Shown here one piece after another: positions 1-12,546 of a stretch of DNA of 64,000 nt (the first letter of the stretch is position 1; every line of letters starts with the position of its first letter). The notes beneath the pieces were generated by a model that was not told the DNA's origin, made no database searches, and saw only the letters and a program-made list of their open reading frames with translations. Source of the DNA: Amoebidium appalachense (Eukaryota > Ichthyosporea); NCBI GenBank assembly GCA_963693365.1, contig CAVNZM010000016.1, positions 248,001 through 312,000 on the forward strand, read 5' to 3'. The position numbers and the translations under genes are program-made.

Positions 1-400
1 GAGAGGTAGAGTTGACAGAGGTGGTTGTGTTTGTCGCGTTTGCTTTGACAATGCTAACATACGCGTCAATCCCCAACTTGCGGTCAACGGGACCCAAGCA
101 CGCACCAAGAGGACCTTGCACATTCCACTGTGACTCGGCCGTGTTTTCAGAGCAGTTTGTTGAGTTGTAGCGCTTGAAAACGACGTTTGTGTTATTCACC
201 AGCGTGGTAATGTAGTGCCAGTTGGTGAAGTTGGAGGGGGCCCTCGAGCACACACCAAACTCGAACGAACGACACTCGTTTTGCACTGGGGGCTTGAGCG
301 TGCACGCGGAGTTGATGTATGGGCATGCAAGGCCGGTCTCTGCCGCTGTAAACGCGGAAAAGAAAAGTAAGGCGAGCGCGGGTGCAGGTGTGAACTTCAT
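1..400 (-). CDS. Secreted, N-glycosylated Cys-containing protein (N-terminal part, runs off the window)
   Basis: The reverse strand is open from an ATG at 400-398 to the left edge, giving about 133 residues without a stop. Residues 1-20 look like a signal peptide: MKFTPAP followed by a hydrophobic ALALLFFSAFTAA core, with likely cleavage before ETGLAC. The visible mature part has six Cys and seven N-x-S/T sequons (NFT, NNT, NST, NCS, NAT, NTT, NST), so an extracellular or wall glycoprotein is likely. No family was recognised. A TATA box lies about 70 bp upstream of the ATG, which supports this start. The C-terminus is outside the window. The existence of the gene is fairly secure; its function is unknown. 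Confidence 0.7.
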   Translation of the reverse strand, partial: MKFTPAPALALLFFSAFTAAETGLACPYINSACTLKPPVQNECRSFEFGVCSRAPSNFTNWHYITTLVNNTNVVFKRYNSTNCSENTAESQWNVQGPLGACLGPVDRKLGIDAYVSIVKANATNTTTSVNSTS

Positions 401-471
401 TTTCGTGTGTTTGTTTGAAAGGTGAAGTGAAAATGCAACGGGGACATAGAGAAATGAAGGGAAGATGTGTG

Positions 472-479
472 TTTATATA
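472..479 (-). promoter_or_regulatory. TATA box of the left-edge secreted-protein gene
   Basis: On the minus strand this reads TATATAAA, 72 bp upstream of the ATG at 400. Transcription starting 25-30 bp downstream would give a 5' UTR of about 45 nt. Confidence 0.55.
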
Positions 480-1986
480 CTTGCGGACTTGTGCTGACGC
501 GAACATGTGATTGGCGTCATCTTGAAAGATTTGGAAATGGGTAAAACTAGATCACAGATCTGATATGTCTCTTATGACCTGGTCTTAAATTGGCTCTCCT
601 TCATAAACCTGATAGTAATATTACCTTAAAAACATCGCCTTATTAAATATATAAAAGTGCCATTTTGTGTGTTTAATAAGGTTAATTTATGATATATTTG
701 ACACAATAATGTATCAAAAACACTATGATATGTTGACAGCTTAAACTCGTTACCCCACTTCATAAGGGCTATCTTTGATTGGCTTTCGATTTTCTCATCT
801 TTTTTTAGATTGACGTCACGCCCAGGGTCACGCCGGCAAGCCTTCCGTTTTCCCCTGTACTTTTGTTGTTTTTTGTGCATATTGACTTGGAAAAAATGTA
901 GCTATTATAACCACCGTAAATTGAAAGAATTGTTCTGTTTGTGTGGCTTGTCGTTTTACGTCCAACACCTACAGTGTATCAGGACGGCTCTCACGATATG
1001 ATCAGCTATTGTATGCAGCTATCAGAAAGTGCACGTGGCACGCATTTGTGAAGTGATCGCGTGTTTTTTCCTCTTCTATTTTATATATAGCAGATCTGTA
1101 CATAGACAGCACGCTTAGCCCACACATATGCCCATGTGTGCGTGATGAAGTCGAATAACAGCGAACAATTTTCATTATGTATATTCGCTAGCGCTGTGCC
1201 TGTAGCTGGGCATACACAGTAGCTATAGATAGGCAGATGTAGGCAGACTACCACTACGGGTAGTAAAAGTGTTGCAACACCGTGACAACCCGCTTCCATT
1301 GCTCCGAGACTGCATGCACGTGTCAGCTGTTCGTCACAGAGGCCACGTGGGCATTGCATGAACAACATTTTACACATTAGTGCTCAGAGCACATGCACAA
1401 CTGTGGCCTGCAGCTGTACATGTGTATGTATGGTGCGCGTCATGACATGTATGTACGTCCTGCTACCTTGCAAGGCCCAGCAAGCATTGATTGACATGTG
1501 CAGATGCGCACGGCTGTCAAAAAATACTCTGACACCCCATCCATCCGTGCATGCGACACACACACACACACACACACACTGTGCAGGTGACATGTTGGCT
1601 ATTAAGAATCTACAAACACACATATATATGCTCGCTTGTTGGGGTTACCTCGGGCTTCTGCATACAAATTTTGGGTGGAAAGTACGTTGATTTTCATTGA
1701 CAGGGTGCCACTGAAAGTTAGTAGAACGCAAATTTGTTTGTTTGTTTGGGGCTCACAACCCCACCAATACGTTGCAATGGGATAGATAAAAGCACCCAGA
1801 CCAGCACCCACACACACACGGCATCTGGCGGTGAACTCACGGGCACACACAAGCACCCACCACCTCCTTCCTTCCTCTTACTTACAACCCAAGCCACCGG
1901 CAAGCCCCCCACGCTCTATTTCCCACACCACCAAACACCAGAAACACCCTTTTTCCTTCTCTTTTCAACCACAGAAAAACAGCAAA
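480..1986. other. Intergenic region, no gene seen
   Basis: This stretch separates two divergently transcribed secreted-protein genes. It is normal-complexity A+T-rich DNA with a short (CA)n at about 1558-1580. The open frames here are short, overlap on both strands and lack recognisable content. A GATAAA-like box at about 1785 could serve the rightward gene at 1987; this is weak. Confidence 0.5.
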
Positions 1987-2604
1987 ATGGCACCCGTTCT
2001 TTCTTTCTCCGCGGTTGTTTTTGCAACCCTTGCACTGGGCAGTGTGTGGATGGAGGGGGTGAGTGCCGGCGGCAAGAAGAAAGAGCAAGTGGTGCCCATC
2101 GTGCCCGTGCCTGTGCCCGTGCCCGTGGTGCCCCAGACCGTATTTTCAACGATTTTTGCGGCCCCCCAGGTGATTTACGAGACAAAGACCGTGCCAGGTG
2201 GGGGTTTTATAGTGTTGTTTTTTAGAAAATTTGGTTTTTGCAAAGATTTTTTTATGTTTTTTGGGGGGTGGGCTTTAGTTTGTGCAAAGATTGTGCAAAG
2301 GTATATAATTTGGGAATATAAAACGGCTACATTCACTTAAAGCCTTGAAAATACCTGTCAGATGTGTAAACAGTTGTTAACCCCCCTCCCCTCCCCCCTC
2401 AAAACCACCACTCCCTTCTCTTCGGATCGATGTGTTTTGCATGTTTTTGTCTCCAATTAGCCCCTCTTCTGCTCCTAACAGAGCTTCGAACAGACAAATC
2501 ATTGCCCTCCGCCTATCAGTCATTTAAATTCTAGGCACTAGAAATTGTGCTGAAGTCAAGCTTTAGATGTCGTGTAGATGAAATTTTATGCTGCTTACCA
2601 TAAG

Positions 2605-2635
<31 letters not shown>

Positions 2636-3305
2636 AGTTGCCGTGCAGCAGACCGTCACGGTTCAGCCCAAACCCGTCACCGTCAACACCTTTGCTGTCG
2701 GTAAATATTGCCTCCCTCTCTCTCCCCCCCCCCCCCCCCCCCCCCCCCCCCACCCCCCCGGCCTCCCCCTCCCCAACAAAAAATAAATAAAATAAAATAA
2801 ACACCACCACGACCACCAAGCACAAGCACAACCCACCACAATCACCACCATCAACCTAACACCCACCTCCCCCCTTCTCCCCTTCCCCCAATCCCCCCTT
2901 TCCCTCCCCTCCCCCCCCCCCCCCCCCCCTATTCCCCCACCTCTTCCCCTCCCCCCTCCCCCCCCGCCCCCCCAGAGACACAATACATTCAGGAGACCAT
3001 AGCAGCAGCCCCCCTCACGGAGACCGTCTTCAGCACATACATGGCCACGGAGACACCAAAGGCTGTGGTGCTGCCCCAGTACGTCACCGGTATGTCTTCT
3101 TGAATCTTATAGAACCTTTTGGAACCTTTGTGTGTTTTCTCTTCGTCTTTTTTTCCGACTTAACCCCCCCCCCCAAAGAAAAAAAGAAAATAAAAGAAAA
3201 AAGAAAGAAAGAAAGAAAGAAATGAGGGTTTACTATCCAACACATTCATCCCCAACTCTTTCCCTCTCTCTCTCAACCATCTCTCTCTCTCTCTCTTTCT
3301 CCTTC

Positions 3306-3340
<35 letters not shown>

Positions 3341-3714
3341 ACCCCCTCCCTCCCCCTCCAAAAAAAAATAAAACAAGGAGAGAGAAAGAAAGAAAGGGAG
3401 AAGATAAAAGAAAAAGAAATAAGTGGGGTTCTAACCCTGAACCCCCCCCCCCCCCCCCCCCAGAAACCCTGACGATTGCTGTCACCGAGACACCCAAGCC
3501 CATCACCCAGACGGTAGCTGTGACGTCACAGCAGCAGGTGTACCAGACAATCTACGAGCAGCCCACGGTCACGAAGACCGTCTACGTCACACGTACGTGG
3601 AAACATGATAGAGGGGGGAGGGGGGAGGAGGGGGAGGGGAGGAGGAGGAGGAGGGGGGGGGGGAGGGGGGGGAAGGGGGGTTGATAATGTGCCTATGCCA
3701 CTGTGTGTGTATGT

Positions 3715-3755
<41 letters not shown>

Positions 3756-5261
3756 GCCGGGGTGTGTGTGTGTGTGTGTGTGTGGGGGGGGGGGGGGGAG
3801 AGAGGGGAGACCGGGTTGGGCGGTGGAGGGGGGAGGGAGGGGGGAGGGGAATGGGGGGCGCTGCTACTAGAGAGAAGGCTGAAGGGGAACCAATTTTGCA
3901 ACGGTGGTGTGTGTATTTGTGTTGTGTGTTGGGGAGAAATGACCCCGTAATATTATTCTCACTCCTTTCCCATCCCCTTCCCCCTCCGGCCCTCTCCCCA
4001 CGCCCCCCCCCCCCCCCCCCCTCTCCCCCCTCCCCCCTCTTTCTCCCCTCCCCCCCACCCTCCCCCCCCACAGAGACGCAAGTTCAGCCTCAGACCGTAG
4101 CAGCCCCTGCTGTTACCATCGATGAGACCATCTTTGTGACCGAGACACCCAAACCTGTGGTCGTGCAAAACGTGGTTACCGGTATGATAGAACCCCCCGC
4201 ACACACACACACACTCATTTATAGAACGCTCCCATCGTCGCCCCTCCCTCCCCCTCCTCCTTCCCCCCTCCCCCCCCCCCCCCCTAACACACACACACAC
4301 CACCACCACCACCATAACCACTACCCGTGCCCACCTCCCCTGTCCCCCATCCCTCCCCCCACCTCCGCGCCCCCCCCCCACCGGTGCTCACCCGCTTTCC
4401 CGCTCCCCAGAACGTACCCATTTAACCCACTCCATCACAGTGCATCCTACTACCGCACTATGATCCCCCCCCCCCCCCCCCCCCCCCCCCCGGACAAGGC
4501 ACACACACACACACACACGCTCACACAAGCACAATCACGGTGATGCACTTCCTATGCCCACACAGCCACGCTCCAACTTCCAAACCTATAGCCCCAGCGA
4601 TTGACACAGGGCCCAAGGTAATATGGGAATGTTATCGCCCATCACCTAATCATGGCTGTGATCGGGTAATCGATCGCGAACTTTTAGAAGAATGCTTATT
4701 GACTATGAGCTGCTAATCTACACGATCATTTTCATGGTCTTATCCCAACGCAAAAACACGCAGAAATGTCAATAGATATATGCCCTACTATCAATGGCTG
4801 GGCTTGTGCACAAAGTAACCCTAAAAGGCTATATTTGCACTGGATTAACCATATATGGTCACAGAGTTCCAGACGCAATTCGTCACCGTTGCAGCCCCTG
4901 CCGTGACCGTTGCTGTGACGGAGACAATTGTCCCCAAGCCACTGACCGTGCCCTTCACCGTCTATGAGACAGGTAAGGGCATACTCATATATCCCCCCCC
5001 CCCCCCCCCCCCCCTCCCTAACCACCACCCTTCCCCATCCACACACACACACCTACAACATCCCGACACATGCACGCACGTGCGCACACACATGCACACT
5101 GGCACACAGTCATGCACCCAGAGAGAGAGAGAATAATTCCTTCCCCGAGATTTACCGAGATAGTAACACACGGGAAACAATGCGCGTGCGCAGTAATGCT
5201 ACCATGCATAAACACGCTGGTCTACACAGATTCGATCCCCCCCCCCCCCCCCCCCCCCTCC

Positions 5262-5292
<31 letters not shown>

Positions 5293-5366
5293 AAAAAAAA
5301 GAAAGAAAGAAAGAAAGCACGTCTCTCTTTCTCTACACAGCCGGGCTCACACTAAAAAAATGTCTG

Positions 5367-5430
<64 letters not shown>

Positions 5431-5717
5431 ACACACAGAGAGAGAGACACCTACCGATCACACACAATAAAAAGGAAGAAAACAAAAAAAAAAAAAAAAA
5501 AAAAAAAGGGATAATGCTTGTTGCCTGGCATGCTTGCACACACCCACACCATTGCTGATACCAACCCAATTCACCCTTTTTTTCTGTATGATTGGTGCGC
5601 TAAATATACCCACCAATCACAGTGTACGAAACCGTGGCCGTTGCCCAGCCGGCCGTGACCATCTTCGAAACGGAGGGGAAGGGAAAGAAGAGCTCCAAGG
5701 GCCGCCACGAGTTCTAA
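1987..5717 (+). CDS. Secreted Val/Thr/Pro-rich repeat protein (wall or matrix-like), 7 exons
   Basis: Exons: 1987-2197, 2638-2700, 2976-3089, 3464-3592, 4074-4181, 4865-4972 and 5623-5717. All splice sites are GT-AG and all six introns are phase 1, giving 275 residues. Residues 1-27 form a signal peptide (MAPVLSFSAVVFATLALG..., cleavage likely after VSA). A Pro-Val stretch (VPVPVPVPVV) follows, then degenerate 30-40 residue units, about one per exon. They are built on VTETPKPxxVxxxV, QTVxVxAPAVT and YETxTVP motifs. The protein ends in a basic tail (KGKKSSKGRHEF). There is no Cys framework or membrane anchor. The composition suggests an extended, possibly O-glycosylated extracellular protein. 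The internal exons are symmetric and mutually similar, so the gene probably grew by exon duplication. Four acceptors directly follow C-rich tracts. No named family was recognised. Confidence 0.8.
2605..5460 (+). repeat. Poly-C, poly-T/G and (CA)n tracts inside the introns of the V/T/P-rich gene
   Basis: Poly-C runs lie at about 2605-2635, 2726-2750, 3307-3341, 3442-3461, 4003-4021, 4466-4490, 4993-5013, 5238-5282 and 5370-5416. Intron 4 has a G-rich left half (about 3610-3680 and 3783-3860, including a 34-nt poly-T) and a C-rich right half (about 3960-4070). Poly-C is often followed by poly-A (5282-5300). Confidence 0.85.
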
Positions 5718-5840
5718 ATATGGCAATCCGATTACCAAATATAGGCTGTAGTAGGGAGGGGACATGCATACCCATTTAGCGTTATAACGGCTGTAAACCT
5801 ACAATGATTCACTGAAAGACAAAAAAAGAAAACAAATGCC

Positions 5841-5846
5841 AATAAA
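5841..5846 (+). terminator. Candidate polyadenylation signal of the V/T/P-rich gene
   Basis: AATAAA lies 124 nt after the stop codon of the upstream gene, in the right orientation. A C/T-rich stretch follows. The actual cleavage site is not known. Confidence 0.45.
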
Positions 5847-6159
5847 AGACAATTCTGCCACAATGGCCTGGTCCTCCTCCCTCCCCCAGCCGTTGCTCTC
5901 CCAACCCTTCCCCTCCACCCCCCTCCCCCAACACACACACACACACACACCCCGCCTTTCATCTCCCCTCCCCTCCACCGCCCCCCTTCTCTCTCCCTCC
6001 CTCCCCCCCCCCCCCCCCCCCTCCCTTCTCCCCCCCCCCCCCCCCCCCCATCCCCCCTCCGGTTCCCCCTGCTCTGTCTCTCGATATGGGCTATGCAATC
6101 TCTTATGCCTATCATACCCCTCCTCCCTACCCTCCCCAACCTTCTCCTTTTCTTTTCCC

Positions 6160-6193
<34 letters not shown>

Positions 6194-7953
6194 TGTTGTG
6201 TTGGTTGCGATGGCGGAAGGAGAGAGGGGCTGGGTGGGTGGGTTGGTAGGTGGGTGTGTGGATTGGGGAGGGGGCAGGGGCGTTAGAATGCTATAGAGTA
6301 AGACGTACACACTCATAATATCACAATGCAGAGTGCAAACCACAGATACGAGAGTACGCATGATAAGCAGTGCCCATCCCCGGGGACGGAAGGGGGGGGG
6401 GGGGGGGGGGGGGGGGGAATTCCCCCCCCCCCCCCCCTCCCCCCGGCCTCCCCCCCCCCCCCGCCCAGGCCTGTTCCCGCCCAGCCTCCCCCCCCCCCCC
6501 CCTCCCCCCCCCCCCCCCCCCCTCTTCCTCCCCACCCGCCCACCCCATCACCGTTACTATTGCCTTACGTCCTTCCCCGACCCCCGCCGCCCCCACCACC
6601 CTCAACTCTACCATCACCCATCTCCACCCACCACCACGTACACACGCACACACACACAACCAAGCTGAGGCCCCCTGAAAAACATACTCCAGAGACTGAC
6701 ACATTGAAGCAAGAGGAAAGCGCATTAAACCTGGTGACCTTGCACAATTTTATGGAACCGAAAAACGTAAAAAGATTCCCCCTTCCTTCCCCTCTCTCAC
6801 TTCCCCTCCCCTCCCCCCCCCCCCCCCCCCCCTCAAACCCCCTCCCTCCCCCCCCCCCCCCCCCCCACCCAAAAAAAAGAAAGAAAGAAAGAAAGAGAGA
6901 AAAGAAAAGAAAAGAAAAGAAAAGAAAAGAAAAGAAAAGAAAAGAAAAAAAGAAACTTGCACAACTTTTGGAAACCGGACACCACATTTTTCCACACATA
7001 AAGATCCCCCCCCCCCCCCCCCCCTCCCCCCTCCCCCCGTTTCCCCCTCCATCTCTCCCTTCTCCCCTTCCCCGCCTCCCCTCCTACCTCCTTACCCTCC
7101 CCTCCCCCCCCCCCACCCCCTCCCCCCCCCCCCCCCCTGAAAAAATTTCTCATAGAACGGTTTAAAAGGCTACTAATTAGATACAATGAACCACACACAC
7201 ACAACCCACTGTACCGGTCCGGCCAAGCACACATGAACATGCAAAATGCACATATGGGCGCCGTTACCCAACGAAAATTTTTTTTAAACCCATTTGCTTC
7301 AAAACATGGTCATAGCAAAAAACCCAAATTCTTTCGCTCTCCACCATGGCACACACTCAGTGTCTAGCATGAGTGTTTACACAGGAAACGAAAAACAAAG
7401 GTGTGTTTGTTCTGATACATCCTGTTCAACCCCCCCCCCCCCCCCCCTCCCCCCCCCCCCCCCCCCCCCCTCCCCCCTCCCCTTTTTATTTCTCCGTACA
7501 TTACCTAAATATATTTAAATCAAATTTAACACACAAGAAACACGCGCACACGCACAGACAATGTGTGTGTGCCCATAAGGCATGCGAGAAAGCTGAAACA
7601 CAGCGATTGCAGACAGTCACCCACGCACACGCATGTGCACATACACATATATAATATGCGCATGTACGCACACAAAAAACGCCGTGTAAAGATATACGCG
7701 CCGCACACACATATAATACCGGCTTTTTCGCGCACACGCGTCCACACGCGATACGTCCGCACATGTACATGTAGTCGGTGTACACTCAAGTACACGCAAG
7801 CATGCACACACACGTGTGCACGTACACACGCACACATGCAGACACACGCACACACGCACACACGCACACACACACACACACGCACGCAAACACGCACACA
7901 CACAAACACACACACACACACACACATACACACACTGTTCAACACACGCACGA

Positions 7954-8047
<94 letters not shown>

Positions 8048-8808
8048 CCATACTGCTCCACGTTCGTTGATGTTCCGTTGCGTTCAAGTTGTTTACTGGT
8101 TCACCGTAGTGTCCAGAGTGCGGCAAACACTTCCAGAAAGCCACTTTTGAGTGGATGCGTAACTGACCAATAGGAGTGTTTTTAGATCCAATCCAAACAA
8201 TAGATCAAACTGTCACAGTGTATTGACAAACATTGACATTTGTTGACTGAACTACCTTATATATATTGTTGCCGTTTAGCACCAATTATTTATGAAAAAG
8301 GTTAAAATAATTATGTATTTGTATCATGTACATAGTACAATAAACACCATGCTTCGCTAGTACTAAGTTGACCGCACGGGCTGACTCATCACTCACCAGC
8401 TACAGGTATGCATAAAAGAATTTCAACGACACGCAATGATTGGATAAGCGTTGTGATTGGTTGACGAAATCTGCTCAGATTTGGACCCCAAGATCTGCCG
8501 CACCACGGTGACGTTTGTTGTTGTTTGTAAACGTTGTTTGTTATCAATTCGAGTTGTTTCAAAGCTTGTTTTCTTACCTCAAAACCTCAGCCTATAGGAG
8601 CGACAGCCCACACTTTCCGGATTTATGTGGTTTTAGCAAAACGCTGATAAAAGCTGGCGTCGGAGGGGAGTCACTTTGCATCCTTGCAATTGTGTCCAAC
8701 TCATACCTACACTCCTTTCGAATATTCGGGAAAAAACCACTTCTAGGGCCAGCAACTATACATACAGATTCGTGCACCTATACATAGTAGAACTGGAAGG
8801 GAAAAAAC
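5847..8808. repeat. Intergenic low-complexity block with poly-C/G, GAAAA repeats and long (CA)n
   Basis: No gene is seen. The block contains C/T-rich DNA (5880-6060), (GT)n at 6172-6196, a dispersed-element copy (6175-6390, minus orientation), a G tract directly joined to a C tract (6390-6440), AAAAG pentamer repeats (6885-6955), several poly-C runs (7008-7135 and 7430-7490) and a CA-rich zone at 7540-8046 with an uninterrupted (CA)n at about 7950-8046. The last ~750 bp (8047-8808) are normal-complexity DNA and presumably hold the promoter of the TSP1 gene. Confidence 0.7.
6175..6390 (-). repeat. Dispersed repeat copy, near-identical inverted partner of 24681-24895
   Basis: The reverse complement matches the sequence around 24681-24895 almost base for base. 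I see about two differences over roughly 200 bp, including the shared (CA)n end. It carries the GATGGGCxCTGCTTAT core shared with the family copies in the RPB3 and transportin introns. Confidence 0.8.
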
Positions 8809-9584
8809 ATGCAGCGGTGTGCGTATCTACATATGGCCGTGAGAACACTGGCGGCATGTCTTCTATTTTCTGCCCACCTTGTGCATTCACACGTGGTGAG
8901 GCGACAGCACCCAGACACACCAGGATGGCACCATGGAAATGGACTGCCTCCAGGGCGCAAAACAACCACAGGTTGGGATTATTCCGCACCTTTTATGATT
9001 ATAGTCCTACCACGAAATATGCAAATATGCACTGTGAAGCTACGACACATGCACATCCCCACCACCATACTACAAACACAAACACACACACACACACGCA
9101 CGCACACACACACACACACGAACACACACAAACAAACACGCACACACACACACAGACACACGCACACACACACACGTGCACACGCATATGTACATACGGC
9201 ACATGGTGACATATACACACGCATTGGCACGCACGCCTGAACACAGTAGCACAGACATAAGTATGCCACAGAAAACACACATCATGCCCACAAACACCGT
9301 GACGCACACACAAACGCACACACGAACACGCACACAAACATCAACCTCACACAATGTCACACACAAACCTACGTTACACACACAAACCCACCTACACACA
9401 AAAATAAGTATTATGTGACAGCAGACGCACACACACTGTGACAAACAAACAGACACACACACAAACGCACACACACACACAAACACACATGTACACGCAC
9501 CACATGTCACGTGCTGCACACGCACATGTACTTGTTCACATGCACGCATACACACAAACACACAAACACACGCACACGCACGTA

Positions 9585-9619
<35 letters not shown>

Positions 9620-9620
9620 G

Positions 9621-9665
<45 letters not shown>

Positions 9666-12487
9666 ACGCATGCACCCACCGACCCACGCACCCACGCAAC
9701 CACGCACGCTCGCATGCACACACACACGCACACACGCACACACGCACGCACACACATAACTTGTATATTATATGTTTAATATCTCTGACGTTTCGTATAG
9801 CTAATGAAAATCACCATCATTCTGTTTAACATGCATGCACATCAAATATATGTGATCATCCCATCCATGTTTTTCAGCACACATGTTGCATCCCGGGTGA
9901 ACCGTATAGTCACATTCTATCATAACGTTAAGATTATCAAATTGAAACGTACACAAAAACAAACCCGCACACACCCATCCCACACACACCCGCATCATGA
10001 TAGCAGCTTTGCGACACAAACTCAATACTTAAATATTATACACACAGAGATCTTACTTCATAACCGCACGCACAGGCACAGTGGCTTTTGAACCAGTGAA
10101 ACATATGCATTTAATAGGTGTACATTACAGAGGGCCCCCCTCTCCCCCTCTCTCGAGCCCCCTCCCTCCCCCCACCTCCCCCTTCCCCCCCTCCCCCCCC
10201 CCTTCCCCTCCCCTTCCCCCCTCCCCCCCCCCTCTGCGCCACCCTGGCCTTCATAGTTATATATAATTAATCTACATCCCCACGGCACGAATTTACTAAT
10301 TATTATACGTGCATGGAATATTCCAGACTGTAGGTGGGGCCCGTGGTCTGCATGGGGCACGTGTTCTGTGCCCTGTGGAAATGGTATCTCCGTGCGCACC
10401 CGACCCATGTATGTGGCTGCATATGGGGGCAGGGCATGTGTCGGGTCATCGCGTGAGTCGAAGCAGTGCATTATGCCGGCGTGCGGTAGGTACCTTCCCA
10501 TAAATGGATGGTTGGAGAGTCACGTGCATTGAAACAGCGGTAGGAGGAAGGAAAAAAGTGAATACATATATGATTATCGTTAGTAGCTAGATTGATAAGT
10601 AGATACCGTGCATGACATGGTAAATGGTAGCTACTATGGTATGAGTGGTGTGACAAGAGAAAACTTTTTAAAAAAGAAAACACGACTTGTTAGCCTGCAT
10701 GCACGTTTTTTTTTTTTTTTTTTTTTTTGGGGGGGGGGGGGGGGAGGGGGGGAGGGGAGGGGAGGGAGGGGGCGGGGGGGGAGGGGGGGGGGGGGGTAAA
10801 TTTTCTTTTTTGGGGGGGGGGGGGGGGGAGGGGCACCTACGCCAGTTTTTGTTTTTCTTTTCCCACACCAGTTTATCTTTTTTTTCTTTTCTTTTCAGTA
10901 ACGGGAAAGGGGGAGGGGGGGGGGGAGGGGGGGGGAAGGGGGGGGAGGGGGGGAGAGGGGGGGAGGGGGGAGGGGGGGGGGGGAGGTAGGAACCACCTAC
11001 CCAACCTAGCAATATTCGCCCGTCTCTACTGTACAAGTTCATAGTATGACCGGCTAACATATATCATTGCTTTTCCCTTTCAGCCAGTCCAGGGTGTGTG
11101 TGGAACGCCTGGTCTGCATGGGGTGCATGCTCCAAAACATGTGGTGCAGGCACATCAGTGCGTGCACGTACATCCCGCCCAACCACTTACACAGCAACAT
11201 GCCGCAATGTTGAAAAGGAGACGAAGTACTGTGTCAATAGGCTGTGTCGTGAGTAAACCCCCCTGCAGCCCCCAGTACACGAGTAGACTAAATTTAGGAT
11301 TTTCAGGTTTTTGGTTGCTATGCCGTGGCCCTGATCAGCCAAAATTGTGGGCTTGTCAATTTCTCTAGCTAGTGTTATGCCGTGGGGCCTAGCCAGCCAA
11401 TATTTTGGATTTTTCACAAATTCTGTCGCTAGAATCCCATACTCATTCATTGCACACAGTAGCAATCATTAATAATTGTGTAGCTAAGCAAGGCAAGTCA
11501 AGTTTAAGGCGCGATCTTGATATGTCGCCTGCATGGCGCCATAATGACATCAGAGACCGTAAGTGAAACTTTGGATCGGGTTTGCCTATATTTGGTGTGA
11601 TCTCCTTTTTTGGGCATGCCGGTAGCATTAACCATATAAGGGATTCCTGGAGAAAACTTCAAAGCTGACATAGTTATTAAGGGCCTCATCTCCATATCTG
11701 TGACCCAAACTTAAATATGCCACAGAGACCAATTCAGGTGCCTCCCTATTTGTGTAATTGTGTGCATACATTGACTCACCCCCCAATCCCCAGCCACCCC
11801 CTGCACGTGGCACCCATGGACCACGTGGTCTCTCTGCAGTGTCACCTGCGGCAGCAGCTCCACCACCCGCACCCGCACACAAACCCCACCCGTGGGAGGC
11901 GGAGCGCCGTGTTCCGGCCCGGAAAAGGAAGTTCTACCGTGTTCCAAGCCCTCGTGCACGGGGGATAACAGTGTGTGTGTGTGGAGTCAATGGGTTAATG
12001 GCACGTGCAGTGTCACGTGCGGGCAGGGCACAGCCACACAGACACGCAGGCAGATGGGTGGGCCCACGTGCATACGCACAGAATCGAGGACGGTTCCGTG
12101 CAGCATGCGCCCATGTGGTGAGTCGTGTGTTTTTGTTTTAAAACGTTTCCGATCTTAACTACACAATAGCATGATTTCATGTGTCCCTTTTTGCTTTGTG
12201 CAAAGTATACCTAGGCTAAAAACCGTTTCGCACAAAGATAGGTAATGCCAAAAAAGCACACCGAAAGCACTTACACCTGCAAACATAGGTGAGAGCAAAC
12301 AAGCGCTTATCCCGATCTCCCCGTGCCCATTTTACTGCCTTCTCATTTTCGTTGCCTGATTGCACAAGAATACCCCCCCCCCCCCCCCCTGGGCGCTCCC
12401 CCTCCCCCCCCCCCCACACACATGCACACAAACACCCACACCCACATCCACGGACTCACACAACACACACACATAAACACACACACA

Positions 12488-12546
<59 letters not shown>

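Noticed and set aside
7526-9760. HTHT, VCVC and PPPP open frames
   Set aside because: Microsatellite and homopolymer artefacts with no conserved domain, several open in three or more frames at once.
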